From NCBI GenBank assembly GCA_002709835.1, contig PAQX01000004.1, positions 18,460 to 58,921 of the forward strand: a DNA stretch of 40,462 nt, written 5' to 3'. Below are positions 8,501-16,175 of the stretch, piece after piece (position 1 is the first letter of the stretch; each line of letters begins with the position of its first letter). The position numbers and the translations under genes were made by a program. Below the pieces are notes generated by a model, which was given only the letters and a program-made list of their open reading frames with translations, was not told the DNA's origin and made no database searches. This DNA is from Deltaproteobacteria bacterium. Its GTDB lineage: Bacteria > Myxococcota_A > UBA9160 > UBA4427.

Positions 8501-9523
8501 TTGCTGGGCCCCGGTTTGATCGACGACAGAGAGCAGGCGGTCGAAGGCCCCGCCGGCCCGATTCCGCTTCGCCCCGCCCGTTCGATCCGGCGCACCGCCA
8601 CGATGGACATGCTCTGGCCCGAAGGCCCGGGCGGCCCTCTCGAGCTGCGGGGCCGCGCCCGCGACGCCGTGACGGGAGACCCGACGCAAGCGCCCCGGAT
8701 CGTCCGCGAGGCCTCGATGGACTCGCTTCTGCGTGACCGCGTGATCGAGTCGATCAAGACGACGCCCGACTTCGACGGGATCTCCAACCTCGTGGGCCAT
8801 CGCGGCGGAGGACACCTGCGTGGCGCGCTCGCGACGCTCGTGCCCGAAGTCCGCGCCTCCGGCTCGCCGCTCTACCTCCTCCTCGACGACGTCTCGGGCA
8901 CCAGCCTGATCGGCGGTGTCGCGTTCGTCCGTCAGACCGAGTTCCGCGACGCCCGGGCCGACGGCTCGAGCGAGCGCCGCGGCCCGCGACCGGAAGACAT
9001 GGAGGGCGTCTGCATCGGCTTCGCGCCCGGCTCGAGCGCGCTCATCGAAGTCATGGACCACATCGGCCCGCCGCGGATGCGCCCGATCGGCGACCTCGTC
9101 CGCCCGGACGACCCGGACGGGTGGCACGACCTGCTCGCGATGCCCAGGATCGGAACCCGCCGCGCACGCTTCATCGACGTGCAGGTGGAAGGAGACCGCG
9201 TCGAGATCCACGCTGGTTTCCAGGACTCGACCGGGGACCCGGACCACGGGCGCGTCGGCATCCACGAGTATCGGCTGCGCGCGACTGCCGACCTCGCGAG
9301 CGGCACGCTCGAGACCCTCGAGCCGACGCCGCACATCCTCCCCTTCCGGGAATGCCCTTCGGCAGTCCAGGCCTCACTCGCGGTCCTCGACGCCCCCCTG
9401 TCGGACCTGCGTGACGTCGTGCTCGAGCGGCTGTCGAAGACGAGCGGGTGTACCCACCTGAACGACGCGCTGCGATCCCTGGCGGAGGTGCCGGTCCTGA
9501 TTCAGGAGCTGACGGAGGCGTAG
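8501..9523 (+). CDS. DUF2889 family protein
   Basis: 340 residues, soluble. It shows the two features I associate with DUF2889: an N-terminal S-I-R-R-T-A-T-M-D-M-x-W-P-E-G segment (28-42) and a C-terminal G-C-T-H-L-N-D motif (about 318-324), whose Cys, His and Asp could bind a metal. A central LVGHRGGGHLRGAL and the sheet following it are conserved in the longer form. Function is unknown. I use the TTG at 8501 because GAGG at 8491-8494 sits six bases upstream and the sequence is coherent from there; the next ATG is internal to the conserved block. A TAGAAT (8459-8464) could be its -10. It is followed eight bases on by the aminotransferase remnant. Confidence 0.75.
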   Translation: MLGPGLIDDREQAVEGPAGPIPLRPARSIRRTATMDMLWPEGPGGPLELRGRARDAVTGDPTQAPRIVREASMDSLLRDRVIESIKTTPDFDGISNLVGHRGGGHLRGALATLVPEVRASGSPLYLLLDDVSGTSLIGGVAFVRQTEFRDARADGSSERRGPRPEDMEGVCIGFAPGSSALIEVMDHIGPPRMRPIGDLVRPDDPDGWHDLLAMPRIGTRRARFIDVQVEGDRVEIHAGFQDSTGDPDHGRVGIHEYRLRATADLASGTLETLEPTPHILPFRECPSAVQASLAVLDAPLSDLRDVVLERLSKTSGCTHLNDALRSLAEVPVLIQELTEA

Positions 9524-9530
9524 CGAGTCG

Positions 9531-10039
9531 ATGAACCCGACCACGAGGTCGCAGGCGCTCCTCCACCGCGCCCGGAAGGTCGTACCGAATGGCGTGTACG
9601 GCCACTACGGCTACTCCGTCACGCCCGAAGCACCGGTCTTCTTCGAGCATGCGGAAGGCGCGCACTTCACCGACATCGACGGGAACACGTACATCGACTG
9701 GATGTGCGCCTACGGACCGATGATCCTCGGCTACGACCACCCGGAGATCGAGGCTGCCGCCGCGAAGCAGCTCGCCGCAGGCAACACCGTGAGCCTCGCC
9801 TCGCCGGTGATGGTCGAACTCGCGGAGAGGTTGGTCGACCGCGTCCAAGGCGTCGACTGGGCGCTCTTCGGGAAGAACGGCGCCGACTCGACCGGCCTCA
9901 GCAGTGGGTCGTGGAGTGGGTGAAGCGCGGGGCCTACCTGCTCAGCAACCACAACAACTTCGTCTCCGCGGCAGACACGGAAGACGACATCCGGCGAACC
10001 TGCCAGATCGCCGATGAAGCCTTCGCTGCGCTTCACTAG
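9531..10039 (+). pseudogene. Class III aminotransferase (glutamate-1-semialdehyde aminomutase-like) with a large internal deletion
   Basis: The first 123 residues (to about 9897) are a good class III aminotransferase N-terminus: RARKVVPNGVYGHYG, then HFTDIDGNTYIDWMCAYGP and FGKNGADST. The homology then jumps: in a different frame (about 9899-10039) the reading is QQWVVEWVKRGAYLLSNHNN, then FVSAADTEDDI and a C-terminal helix ending FAALH, which is the end of the same family. About 250-270 residues are missing between, including the PLP lysine, and the join is out of frame, so the open frame stops at 9923. It cannot be an active enzyme. Either a real deletion or a collapse in the assembly explains it. 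Confidence 0.85.
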
Positions 10040-10051
10040 GGACGGCGCGAT

Positions 10052-11149
10052 CTAAGGCGCAAGCCCGTCCTCCCGTGCCTCGAACCCGAGCATCTCCCCC
10101 ACGGCACCTCGCATCTCGAGACTCCGCTCCTCCACCGGAAGTCCGATACTGTCGGCGGCCCGCGTATTCAGCTGAAACATTGCGACGATGGCGGCCGTGT
10201 CGATCAGCCCCGCTTCTCCGATCGCGGACTCCAGCCTCGCCCGCGCCACGGCCGTCGCCTCAGGGTTCCAGGACAGGGCCGCATCGACGAAGGCGATGAT
10301 CTCGGCGCCGTGAGGCACGCCGCCGTCTCCCTCGGCGGATCCGATCACGGAAAGGTCGACGTCCCTCTCCGCTTGTTCGCCGCCCACACGGAGCAGCCCG
10401 GCATGCGCGGTCGTTCAATAGAAGCAGTCGTTGTGAATCGAGACCCGAGACGCGGTCAACTCCATCTGCATCTTGCCGACCGCGTAGTCGTGATCCGCGT
10501 CGGTGTAGCTCGTGACCCGTTCGTAGGGGAAATAGTGCGAGTCCATCAGGTCGTTCGCGAGACGCGTCGCCGCGGGGACGAGACTGAAGGCCCGATGGAC
10601 GTTGGGAACGAAGGACGTGGTGTCATAGAGATCGGCGGTCTCCGGCTCGAGATCGTCCGCCGGAATCGTCGCCACGTAGCTGCCTTCGACTACCGCCGTC
10701 CGCGGCCGGACGCGCGTCGGCTCGCCTTCGGTCGGCGCAGGCAGCGATCGAAGGGAGAGCCCGAGCGCTGCGTGGAAGGTATCGACAACGACGACCGCGC
10801 TCACCAGCCCCGCGAGCTCGACGTACTCGGCATCGCTCATCCCGGCCTCGAGCAGCGAGTCGACCCAGCTCCGCGAGAGGCGGCCGGGATCCGTGACGAT
10901 CCGATGCACGGCCTCCACCTGAACGGGCGAGAGCGCGTCGTTCGCGGTGACATGCTCCCCACTGACCGAGAACGGCGAGAGTGCCGCCTTCCGCTCCGCA
11001 CAGAACGCACATTCCCGCGCGGCTCTCGTTTCGGCGGCCAGGGCCACCCGTTCTTTTCCGGTGAGCCAGGTCCCCGCATCGGCGAGTTCCCGCCAGACGC
11101 GATCATGGGAAGCGAGGAGTGCCGCGCGAATCTGCAAGGGAGGCTCCAT
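10052..11149 (-). CDS. AhpD-like (alkylhydroperoxidase/carboxymuconolactone-decarboxylase fold) selenoprotein with in-frame TGA
   Basis: Two open frames (11149-10418 and 10414-10052) lie in the same phase, separated only by TGA at 10415-10417. Read through, the protein is 365 residues with selenocysteine at 245 in N-D-C-F-Y-U-T-T-A-H-A-G-L-L-R. In AhpD-type peroxidases this is the catalytic C-x-x-C followed by His; here the second cysteine is Sec. The N-terminal half contains a second, AhpD-like C-A-F-C (about 47-50), so the chain looks like two related domains. Sequence past the TGA (FVDAALSWNPEA, AMFQLNTRAADSIGLP) keeps the family pattern, which excludes a true stop. Known AhpD reduces peroxides through a dithiol; peroxidase or thiol-redox activity is inferred. 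Start at ATG 11149 gives the expected N-terminus (PLQIRAALLASHDRVW); a GTG at 11182 is possible. Divergent from the crotonase at 11281. Confidence 0.88.
10385..10405 (-). promoter_or_regulatory. SECIS-like hairpin after the AhpD-like UGA
   Basis: On the minus strand, starting ten bases after the UGA, CAUG and CGG pair with CCG and UGUG around a six-base loop GCUGCU, with one bulged C and two G-U pairs. The loop begins 18 bases after the UGA and its first base is G. This fits the known bacterial SECIS rules (short apical loop with a G in the first two positions, at a fixed short distance from UGA). The stem is modest, so the call rests partly on the protein. Confidence 0.55.
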
Positions 11150-11280
11150 GGGAGGCGGCGACAACATACCCGAAGCGGGCACGGCGGCCGGAGTGCCAAA
11201 AACGCGACCCGACCGGGAGTCTCGCGGGGCGCCCCCGCTCTCCCCTACCCTCTAGCGCCGACCCCGAGCCTGGAGCCCGC

Positions 11281-12075
11281 ATGACGACCGAGACCGAGTC
11301 CGTCCCCGAAGTCCTTTACGACGTGAGCGACTCCGTCGCGAAGATCACGTTCAACCGCCCCGAGCGGCAGAACACGATCTCCCCCTCGATGCTCGACGAT
11401 CTGACGGCGCGTCTGGTCGAGGCCGACAAGGACCCGGAGGTCCGCGCGGTCATCCTCACCGGCAGTGGTCGCTTCTTCTGCGCGGGGCTCGACCTGCGAG
11501 GGGGGCTCGGCATCGGCGGCGGGGCGGCCGCGACCGATCTCGATCTCCGCAACGCCCCCCCCACGGTGATCCACGCGATGGGCAAGCCGACGATCGCGGC
11601 GCTCAACGGATCCGCCGCCGGATACGGAATGGACATGGCGCTCGGCTGCGACATCCGGATCATGGCGCGCTCCGCCAAGCTGGCGGCGGCCTTCACCGCC
11701 CGGGGCATCGTCCCCGAGTCCGGCGGGACGTGGATACTCCCTCGCCTGATCGGCTGGGCGAAGGCCAGCGAGCTGATCTTCACGGGCAAGACGCTCACCG
11801 CGGAAGAGTGCCTCGAGGAGCGCCTCTGCAATCACGTCGTGGACGACGGGGATTGCCTCGAGGCCGCGCGAGAGATCGCTCTCGAGATCGCACGTAACGC
11901 GCCGCTCGCGGTGCAGGCCTCCAAGAAGATGATGCGGATGGGTCTCAACGAGACCTTCCCGGACCACGTACATCACGTCTTCCTCCAGCTCCTTCCGCTC
12001 ATGCGGACCCAGGACTTCAAGGAAGGCATGTCGGCCTTCATGGAGAAGCGCCCCGCGGAATTCGAGGGCAAGTAG
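11281..12075 (+). CDS. Enoyl-CoA hydratase/isomerase family protein
   Basis: 264 residues, complete crotonase. Key parts are ITFNRPERQNTISPSM, the oxyanion strand GRFFCAGLDL (63-72), SAAGYGMDMAL (111-121) and GIVPESGGTWILPRLIG (142-158). The position of hydratase Glu144 is Asp118, and the Glu164 position is not acidic, but Glu146 in V-P-E-S-G-G lies where enoyl-CoA isomerases and carnityl-CoA-type members keep their acid. An isomerase-like role is therefore more likely than plain hydration; this is inference. GGAG is placed seven bases before ATG 11281. It overlaps the following MerC gene by one base (TAGTG), so the two are translationally coupled. Confidence 0.88.
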   Translation: MTTETESVPEVLYDVSDSVAKITFNRPERQNTISPSMLDDLTARLVEADKDPEVRAVILTGSGRFFCAGLDLRGGLGIGGGAAATDLDLRNAPPTVIHAMGKPTIAALNGSAAGYGMDMALGCDIRIMARSAKLAAAFTARGIVPESGGTWILPRLIGWAKASELIFTGKTLTAEECLEERLCNHVVDDGDCLEAAREIALEIARNAPLAVQASKKMMRMGLNETFPDHVHHVFLQLLPLMRTQDFKEGMSAFMEKRPAEFEGK

Positions 12076-12506
12076 TGGCGATCGAAGTGCCTCAACGAAT
12101 CGGAGCGCGGTCGATCGCCGACGCGATCGGGATCACCGGCTCGACGCTCTGCGCCCTGCATTGCCTGATCGTGCCCATCACCCTCGTGCTGGGTCCGATC
12201 GCCCCACTCATGGCGTTCGAGGACGAGTCCGTCCACCGTGCCCTCGTCTGGCTCGTCCTGCCCACGGCGATCATCGCCTTCGCGACCGGCTGCGCCCAGC
12301 ACCGGGATCGCCGGGTGGCCTTCCTCGGCGCGACGGGCCTCGCCCTGCTCCTCTCGTCGTTCACACTCCTCCACGACCTGCTCGGCGAGAACGGCGAGCG
12401 GATCGCCGCCCTTGCCGCCGCAGCCCTGCTGATCTCCGCGCACGTCCGCAACTCCCGACTGTGTCGTGCGAGTGACTGTGACGACGGCTGCGGCGACGAG
12501 CGCTGA
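12075..12506 (+). CDS. MerC domain protein
   Basis: 143 residues, four predicted membrane helices. The first helix has T-L-C-A-L-H-C (Cys26 and Cys30), the cysteine pair of MerC-type mercury/metal membrane proteins, and a cysteine-rich tail carries Cys130, Cys135 and Cys139. MerC proteins take up or bind mercuric ion in mer operons, but there is no merA, merP or merR here, and chromosomal MerC proteins often lie outside mer loci, so the metal is open. The start is a GTG whose G is the last base of the upstream TAG stop. Coupling a MerC protein to a crotonase is unusual. Confidence 0.75.
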   Translation: MAIEVPQRIGARSIADAIGITGSTLCALHCLIVPITLVLGPIAPLMAFEDESVHRALVWLVLPTAIIAFATGCAQHRDRRVAFLGATGLALLLSSFTLLHDLLGENGERIAALAAAALLISAHVRNSRLCRASDCDDGCGDER

Positions 12507-12570
12507 GCCGCTCCGACCCGTCGGGCGCCCGCTGCGTCGGGACCTCCCGCCTGCCTGGACTCTCCAGATC

Positions 12571-13083
12571 ATGCGCACCGTCCTTCACTCGTTTCTCCTC
12601 CCCTCCTCGCTGATCGCGTGCGCCTCCCCGGCGGACGATGGGGCGGCCCCTGCCGACCCGCTCTTCCGGGTCGAACGCGTGAGCCCGATCCTCACGCCGG
12701 CGTCCCATCCCGAGGCGGGGCACAACATCATGGACCCCTCGGCCGTGCGCGCGCTGAACTGGGTCGAGGCGCCGCTTGGTCGTTACTACCTCTACTTCTC
12801 CGACCATAAAGGCGACCGGATCCGCCTTGCCTACGCCGACACCGCCGCGGGCCCTTGGGCACTCCGCGCGCCCGGGGCGCTCCAGCTGGCGGATCCCCAT
12901 TTCGCAGTCGGGCCAACCGAGGTGAAATGGCTCGCTCTCCAGGGCGCGCGATTCCTCGCATCGACGCCCAGCACCCTCGCGTTCTGGGACAACCGCTCGA
13001 CCCAGCACTACGCACTCAACGACTTCCACGGCCAGCGCCGCGAGATGCTGCGCGTCGTCGTCGAGGGCGACCGTCCGGTCTAG
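12571..13083 (+). pseudogene. Chimeric remnant: lipoprotein beta-propeller N-terminus fused to a TauD/TfdA dioxygenase C-terminus
   Basis: One open frame of 170 residues made of two unrelated pieces. The N-terminus is a lipoprotein signal with lipobox L-I-A-C, then [16 protein letters not shown] and [20 protein letters not shown], typical of the first blade of GH43-like five-bladed propellers (normally over 300 residues). After about residue 111 (ADPHF) comes a short unclear segment, then [18 protein letters not shown] and a tail ending EGDRPV, which is the C-terminus of alpha-ketoglutarate-dependent TauD/TfdA dioxygenases, with its conserved iron-binding His in Q-H-Y and the 2-oxoglutarate arginine. 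Neither enzyme is complete. The frame ends in a four-base overlap with the convergent selenoprotein gene. Confidence 0.7.
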
Positions 13084-13994
13084 GCCGCGCCTGGAACGAG
13101 ACAGGTCGGACAGTTCGGTTCGACCGCTTGGCGATCCGCCTCGAACTGATACTGCGGCACGTCGGTCCGTTCGGCGCGATCGTCCTCTGCTTGGCCCGCC
13201 GGCGACTTCGGGCGCATCACGCCGTCCTTCCAATCGTCGTTCTCGCACCAGCGAAGGTCGAGGGACCGGATCTCACCGGGGACGGTCGCCTCGGCGAGCT
13301 GCGCGATCGCGGCGCGCAGGATCGCGTCTTGCGACGCGGGATCATTCGGCTTCCCCGCCGTCCGGCCGAGGGGGTAGTCCGTGTAGACGCCCCGCGGCGG
13401 ATTCACGCTCGCCGTGATCGAGAGTGCACTCGACAGCGAGACCGTCGGAATCCCGCGCGCCTCGACCTCCCTTGCGATCAGCCCCACGGACTGATGGCAG
13501 ACGGGTCAGACCGGGACCATCAAGGCGACGTCGACCTCGTCGTTCTCGAGGTGATCGGCGATCGATGGCGCCAGGACTTCGCGCACCTTGCGCGCGGAGT
13601 AGATCCCGCCCATGAACGTGTAGGCGTTCGGGCCGAGAGCACCAATCTCTCCGGCCGAAGCGAGCCGCCGGAGCGTGTCGAGGGGCAGGACCACGTTGGG
13701 ATCCTCGCGTGCATCCGTCAGGTCGTAGGCGAAGTGGGTCACGCGGAGGTCGGCCACTACGGCGTCCGTCGCGATCGCGCGAAAGCTCAAGTCGTCCTTG
13801 AAGTGGAAGGCGGGCTGGCCAAGCGCATAGATCCCGCCCGACGCGACGAGGCCGACCTTCCATTCCGATGGCGGTCTTTCCGGACGAGCGAACGGAGGCG
13901 CTGCCGGGTTCTCGACCCACGAATACACGGGATAGCCGAGGACGGAATACTGCTCGCGGGTCCGCGCGATGTAGTCGACCGGTTCCTGGCGCAT
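13080..13994 (-). CDS. GrdB/PrdB-like reductase family selenoprotein with in-frame TGA (Sec-P-V-C)
   Basis: Frames 13994-13509 and 13505-13080 are in the same phase and are parted only by TGA at 13506-13508. Read through, the protein is 304 residues with Sec163 in [16 protein letters not shown]. This U-x-x-C site is the catalytic site of D-proline reductase PrdB and its relatives in the glycine/sarcosine/betaine/proline reductase selenoprotein B family. Downstream [12 protein letters not shown] and the proline/glycine-rich [12 protein letters not shown] are also family features. A C-terminal C-P-T-C (295-298) could relay electrons. The classical enzymes need pyruvoyl subunits (PrdA, GrdE) and occur in anaerobes; none is present, so the reaction is unknown. 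A -10-like TATCGT (14007-14002) lies 13 bases before the ATG and no Shine-Dalgarno is seen. Confidence 0.92.
13477..13495 (-). promoter_or_regulatory. Bacterial SECIS element of the PrdB-like gene
   Basis: On the minus strand AUCAGUCC pairs with GGGCUGAU, eight consecutive pairs (one U-G), around the apical loop GUG. The stem starts ten bases after the UGA and the loop 18 bases after it, inside the known window for bacterial SECIS elements, and the loop starts with G. This is the strongest nucleotide evidence in the window that the TGA is decoded as selenocysteine. Confidence 0.8.
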
Positions 13995-14001
13995 CGTCGA
14001 A

Positions 14002-14007
14002 ACGATA
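14002..14007 (-). promoter_or_regulatory. Candidate -10 element of the PrdB-like selenoprotein gene
   Basis: TATCGT on the minus strand, first T 13 bases before the ATG at 13994, in the 34-base gap after the cupin stop. Its place suggests transcription starting at or next to the start codon. A transcript from the cupin gene is the alternative. Confidence 0.3.
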
Positions 14008-14028
14008 GCCCGGAGACCGCGCGATCGT

Positions 14029-14322
14029 TCAGACCGTTTCGCGCTTTCGGTGCTGCGTCGTGCAGCACGGCGTCATCAAGAGCAGCTCGCTCTCGGCGAG
14101 GACGACCTGACGGTGCCACGCGCCGGCGGGGACGATCGCGCTACCACCGGGCCGGATTTCGATCGCCCCCTCCCTCTCCGGTCGCTCGGGCACCACTTCG
14201 ATCCGGCCCGACAAGAGCGTGAGGGTCTCGTCCCCGTCCGAATGCAACTCCCAATCAGTGTCACCGGTCATCCGAATGCCGCCGCAATATACGCCGCGCT
14301 CGATGCGGAAGAGCTCGGCCAT
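14029..14322 (-). CDS. Small cupin-domain protein
   Basis: 97 residues with a single cupin barrel. The first motif reads G-D-T-D-W-E-L-H-S-D-G-D-E (20-32), containing the H-x-x-x-x-E metal set in altered form, and the second reads G-G-S-A-I-V-P-A-G-A-W-H (58-69). Such proteins can be metal-dependent enzymes or sensors. It lies 34 bases upstream of, and in the same direction as, the PrdB-like selenoprotein, so co-expression is plausible. The N-terminus seems short for the fold, and no clear Shine-Dalgarno precedes ATG 14322, so the true start may have been lost. The tail MTPCCTTQHRKR has an adjacent cysteine pair. Confidence 0.7.
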   Translation of the reverse strand: MAELFRIERGVYCGGIRMTGDTDWELHSDGDETLTLLSGRIEVVPERPEREGAIEIRPGGSAIVPAGAWHRQVVLAESELLLMTPCCTTQHRKRETV

Positions 14323-14644
14323 CGACTGCGGGGAGCGCCTTTCAGGAGAAGCCCAGCGTCCGCGGGAGCACGGCCAACGCCGACACGGCGCGCATCATTA
14401 GGCGATTGATCGACATGGCGGAACCTCGGGTTCCATTCTCGGGCGCGCAGGCCGTAGGGTAAAATCCGCTTCGCGGCGGTGCCGCGTGGCCGCTTCTCCG
14501 ATCGTTCACACCGAACCGGATTCGCCGATGCTAGCGTCGAGCGGTCTTCGGCAGGTCGGACGCGCTGCACCGAGCCGTCCGGAGCCGCCGCGCCACCCAT
14601 CGCGTTAATGCGGCCGCGCCGAGACGACCTGAGGAGAGAAGAAG
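14323..14644. other. Divergent gap with a GC hairpin and a 24-codon fragment
   Basis: It lies between the cupin and the divergent aldehyde dehydrogenase. On the minus strand, ATG 14416 opens a short frame MSINRLMMRAVSALAVLP that ends at TGA 14342-14344; it resembles a signal-anchor start and may be the lost 5' part of another gene. A perfect hairpin CGCGGC-GGT-GCCGCG lies at 14472-14486. A -10-like TAGCGT is at 14532-14537. GAGGAGAG at about 14629-14636 is the ribosome site of the gene at 14645. Confidence 0.35.
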
Positions 14645-16066
14645 ATGGAAAACCTCGAAGCCAACCTGAACGCCTCACTCGAATCGATGCGCGCCGCGCA
14701 ACTCGCCGAGGGCATCCCGACCGCCGCGGTTCGCAAGGCGCGGCTCCAGAAGTGCATCGATCTGCTGGTCGACAACCAGGACCCGATCGCGAAAGCACTC
14801 GACGCCGACTACGCCGGCCGCCCGGAGCCGCTCACGCTGATGTCCGAAGTGATGATGCCGCTCAACCACCTGAAGATGGCAATCAAGAACGTCGAGACCT
14901 GGATGAAGCCCGAGCGTCGCAAGGTCCAGTTCCCGCTCGGCCTCTTCGGCGCCCGCGCGGAGCTCCGCTATCAGCCCAAGGGCGTCGTCGGCATCATGTC
15001 GCCCTGGAACTTCCCGATCGCGATGATCGTGAATCCGCTCAGCCAGGCTCTCGCGGCGGGCAACCGGGTCATGATCAAGCCATCGGAGTTCAACCCGGCG
15101 ACGGCGGACCTGCTCGCCGAGCTCTTCCCAAAGTACTTCGCGGAAGACGAGGTCGCCGTGGTCGTCGGCGGGCCGGACGTCGGCGCCGCCTTCTCGAGCC
15201 TGCCCCTCAACCATATCCTGTTCACGGGGGCGACGACGATCGGCCGCAAGGTCATGGAGGCGGCGAGCGCGAATCTCACGCCGGTCACGCTGGAACTCGG
15301 CGGCAAGTCACCGACGATCGTCAGCCGCTCGGCCGACATCGCGGCGACGGCGGAGCGGATCACGACCGGCAAGTGCAACAACGCCGGCCAGGTCTGCCTC
15401 TCTCCAGACTACGTCTTCGTGCCCCGGGAATCGGTGGAGGCCTTCATCGACAAGGCGCGCGAAGTCTTTCGCGAGCAGTACCCCAAGGCCCTCGACAACC
15501 CCGACTACACGGCCGTGATCAACGAGCGCCACTACGCGCGCATAATGATGTACCTCGCCGAGATCAAGGAGGCGGGCCTGCGGCTTGAGAACCTCGGGAC
15601 CGAGGACCCCAAGGAAGGCGACCGTCGGATCCCGATCCACGTCTGCGTCGATCCGACCGAAGACCTGGCCGTGATGAACGACGAGATCTTCGGCCCGATC
15701 CTGATCGTGAAGGCCTACGACGACGTCGAGGGCTGCCTCGACTACATCAACGCGCGGCCGTCTCCGCTCGGCCTCTACTACTTCGGCAAGAATGCCGCGG
15801 AGCAGGAGCGGGTCCTGAACGGCACCCTCTCCGGCGGCGTCTCGATCAACGAGGTGATCATGCACGTTTCATGTGTCGATCTGCCCTTCGGCGGAGTCGG
15901 TCACAGCGGGATCGGCAGCTACCACGGCCGGGAGGGCTTCAAGACCTTCAGCCACGCGCGCGGCGTCTACACCGAGGGGAAGCTGAACCTGATGAAGCTC
16001 GCGGGCATGGCGCCGCCATATAGCGACAAGACGCGCAAGGCTCTCGGATCCCAGATCAAGAAGTGA
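14645..16066 (+). CDS. calB: Coniferyl-aldehyde dehydrogenase (NAD(P)-dependent aldehyde dehydrogenase)
   Basis: 473 residues, the length of the coniferyl-aldehyde dehydrogenase branch, which is shorter than typical aldehyde dehydrogenases. It has the substrate-entry motif SPWNFPI (119-125), the coenzyme loop FTGATTIG (193-200), the catalytic general base Glu217 in LELGGKSP and the nucleophile Cys251 in NNAGQVCLSPDYV. The C-terminal NEVIMHVSCVDLPFGGVGHS is characteristic of this branch. Members oxidise coniferyl aldehyde to ferulate, but related enzymes take long-chain or terpenoid aldehydes, so the substrate is inferred. A SDR resembling coniferyl-alcohol dehydrogenase lies far off at 35949. 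A purine-rich GAGGAGAGAAGAAG precedes the ATG. Confidence 0.88.
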   Translation: MENLEANLNASLESMRAAQLAEGIPTAAVRKARLQKCIDLLVDNQDPIAKALDADYAGRPEPLTLMSEVMMPLNHLKMAIKNVETWMKPERRKVQFPLGLFGARAELRYQPKGVVGIMSPWNFPIAMIVNPLSQALAAGNRVMIKPSEFNPATADLLAELFPKYFAEDEVAVVVGGPDVGAAFSSLPLNHILFTGATTIGRKVMEAASANLTPVTLELGGKSPTIVSRSADIAATAERITTGKCNNAGQVCLSPDYVFVPRESVEAFIDKAREVFREQYPKALDNPDYTAVINERHYARIMMYLAEIKEAGLRLENLGTEDPKEGDRRIPIHVCVDPTEDLAVMNDEIFGPILIVKAYDDVEGCLDYINARPSPLGLYYFGKNAAEQERVLNGTLSGGVSINEVIMHVSCVDLPFGGVGHSGIGSYHGREGFKTFSHARGVYTEGKLNLMKLAGMAPPYSDKTRKALGSQIKK

Positions 16067-16175
16067 CAGGATCGGCGGAGCCGGGGCGTGTCGTGGGATG
16101 CTCGCTGGCCCCTGCCAGGCTCCCTCGCCGGCGTCGCGCCCTTCCTCTCGCCCCCTTTCGAAAGGAGTTCTCCCG

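Noticed and set aside
9921..9923. TGA in the aminotransferase frame as a possible third selenocysteine
   Set aside because: Sequence before it is already out of frame (the product of the deletion junction) and there is no cysteine-type active site, so it is a plain stop.
13080..13994. Calling the PrdB-like gene a working D-proline or glycine reductase
   Set aside because: No PrdA, GrdA, GrdE or other subunit is in the window and the context is aerobic; only the family level is supported.
12855..14222. 455-codon plus-strand frame opposite the PrdB-like gene
   Set aside because: Arginine-rich text without motifs; the minus strand gives a recognised family with a SECIS.
14342..14344. TGA after the 24-codon fragment MSINRLMMRAVSALAVLP as recoded
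   Set aside because: No redox motif around it, and reading through gives sequence that does not match the cupin frame.
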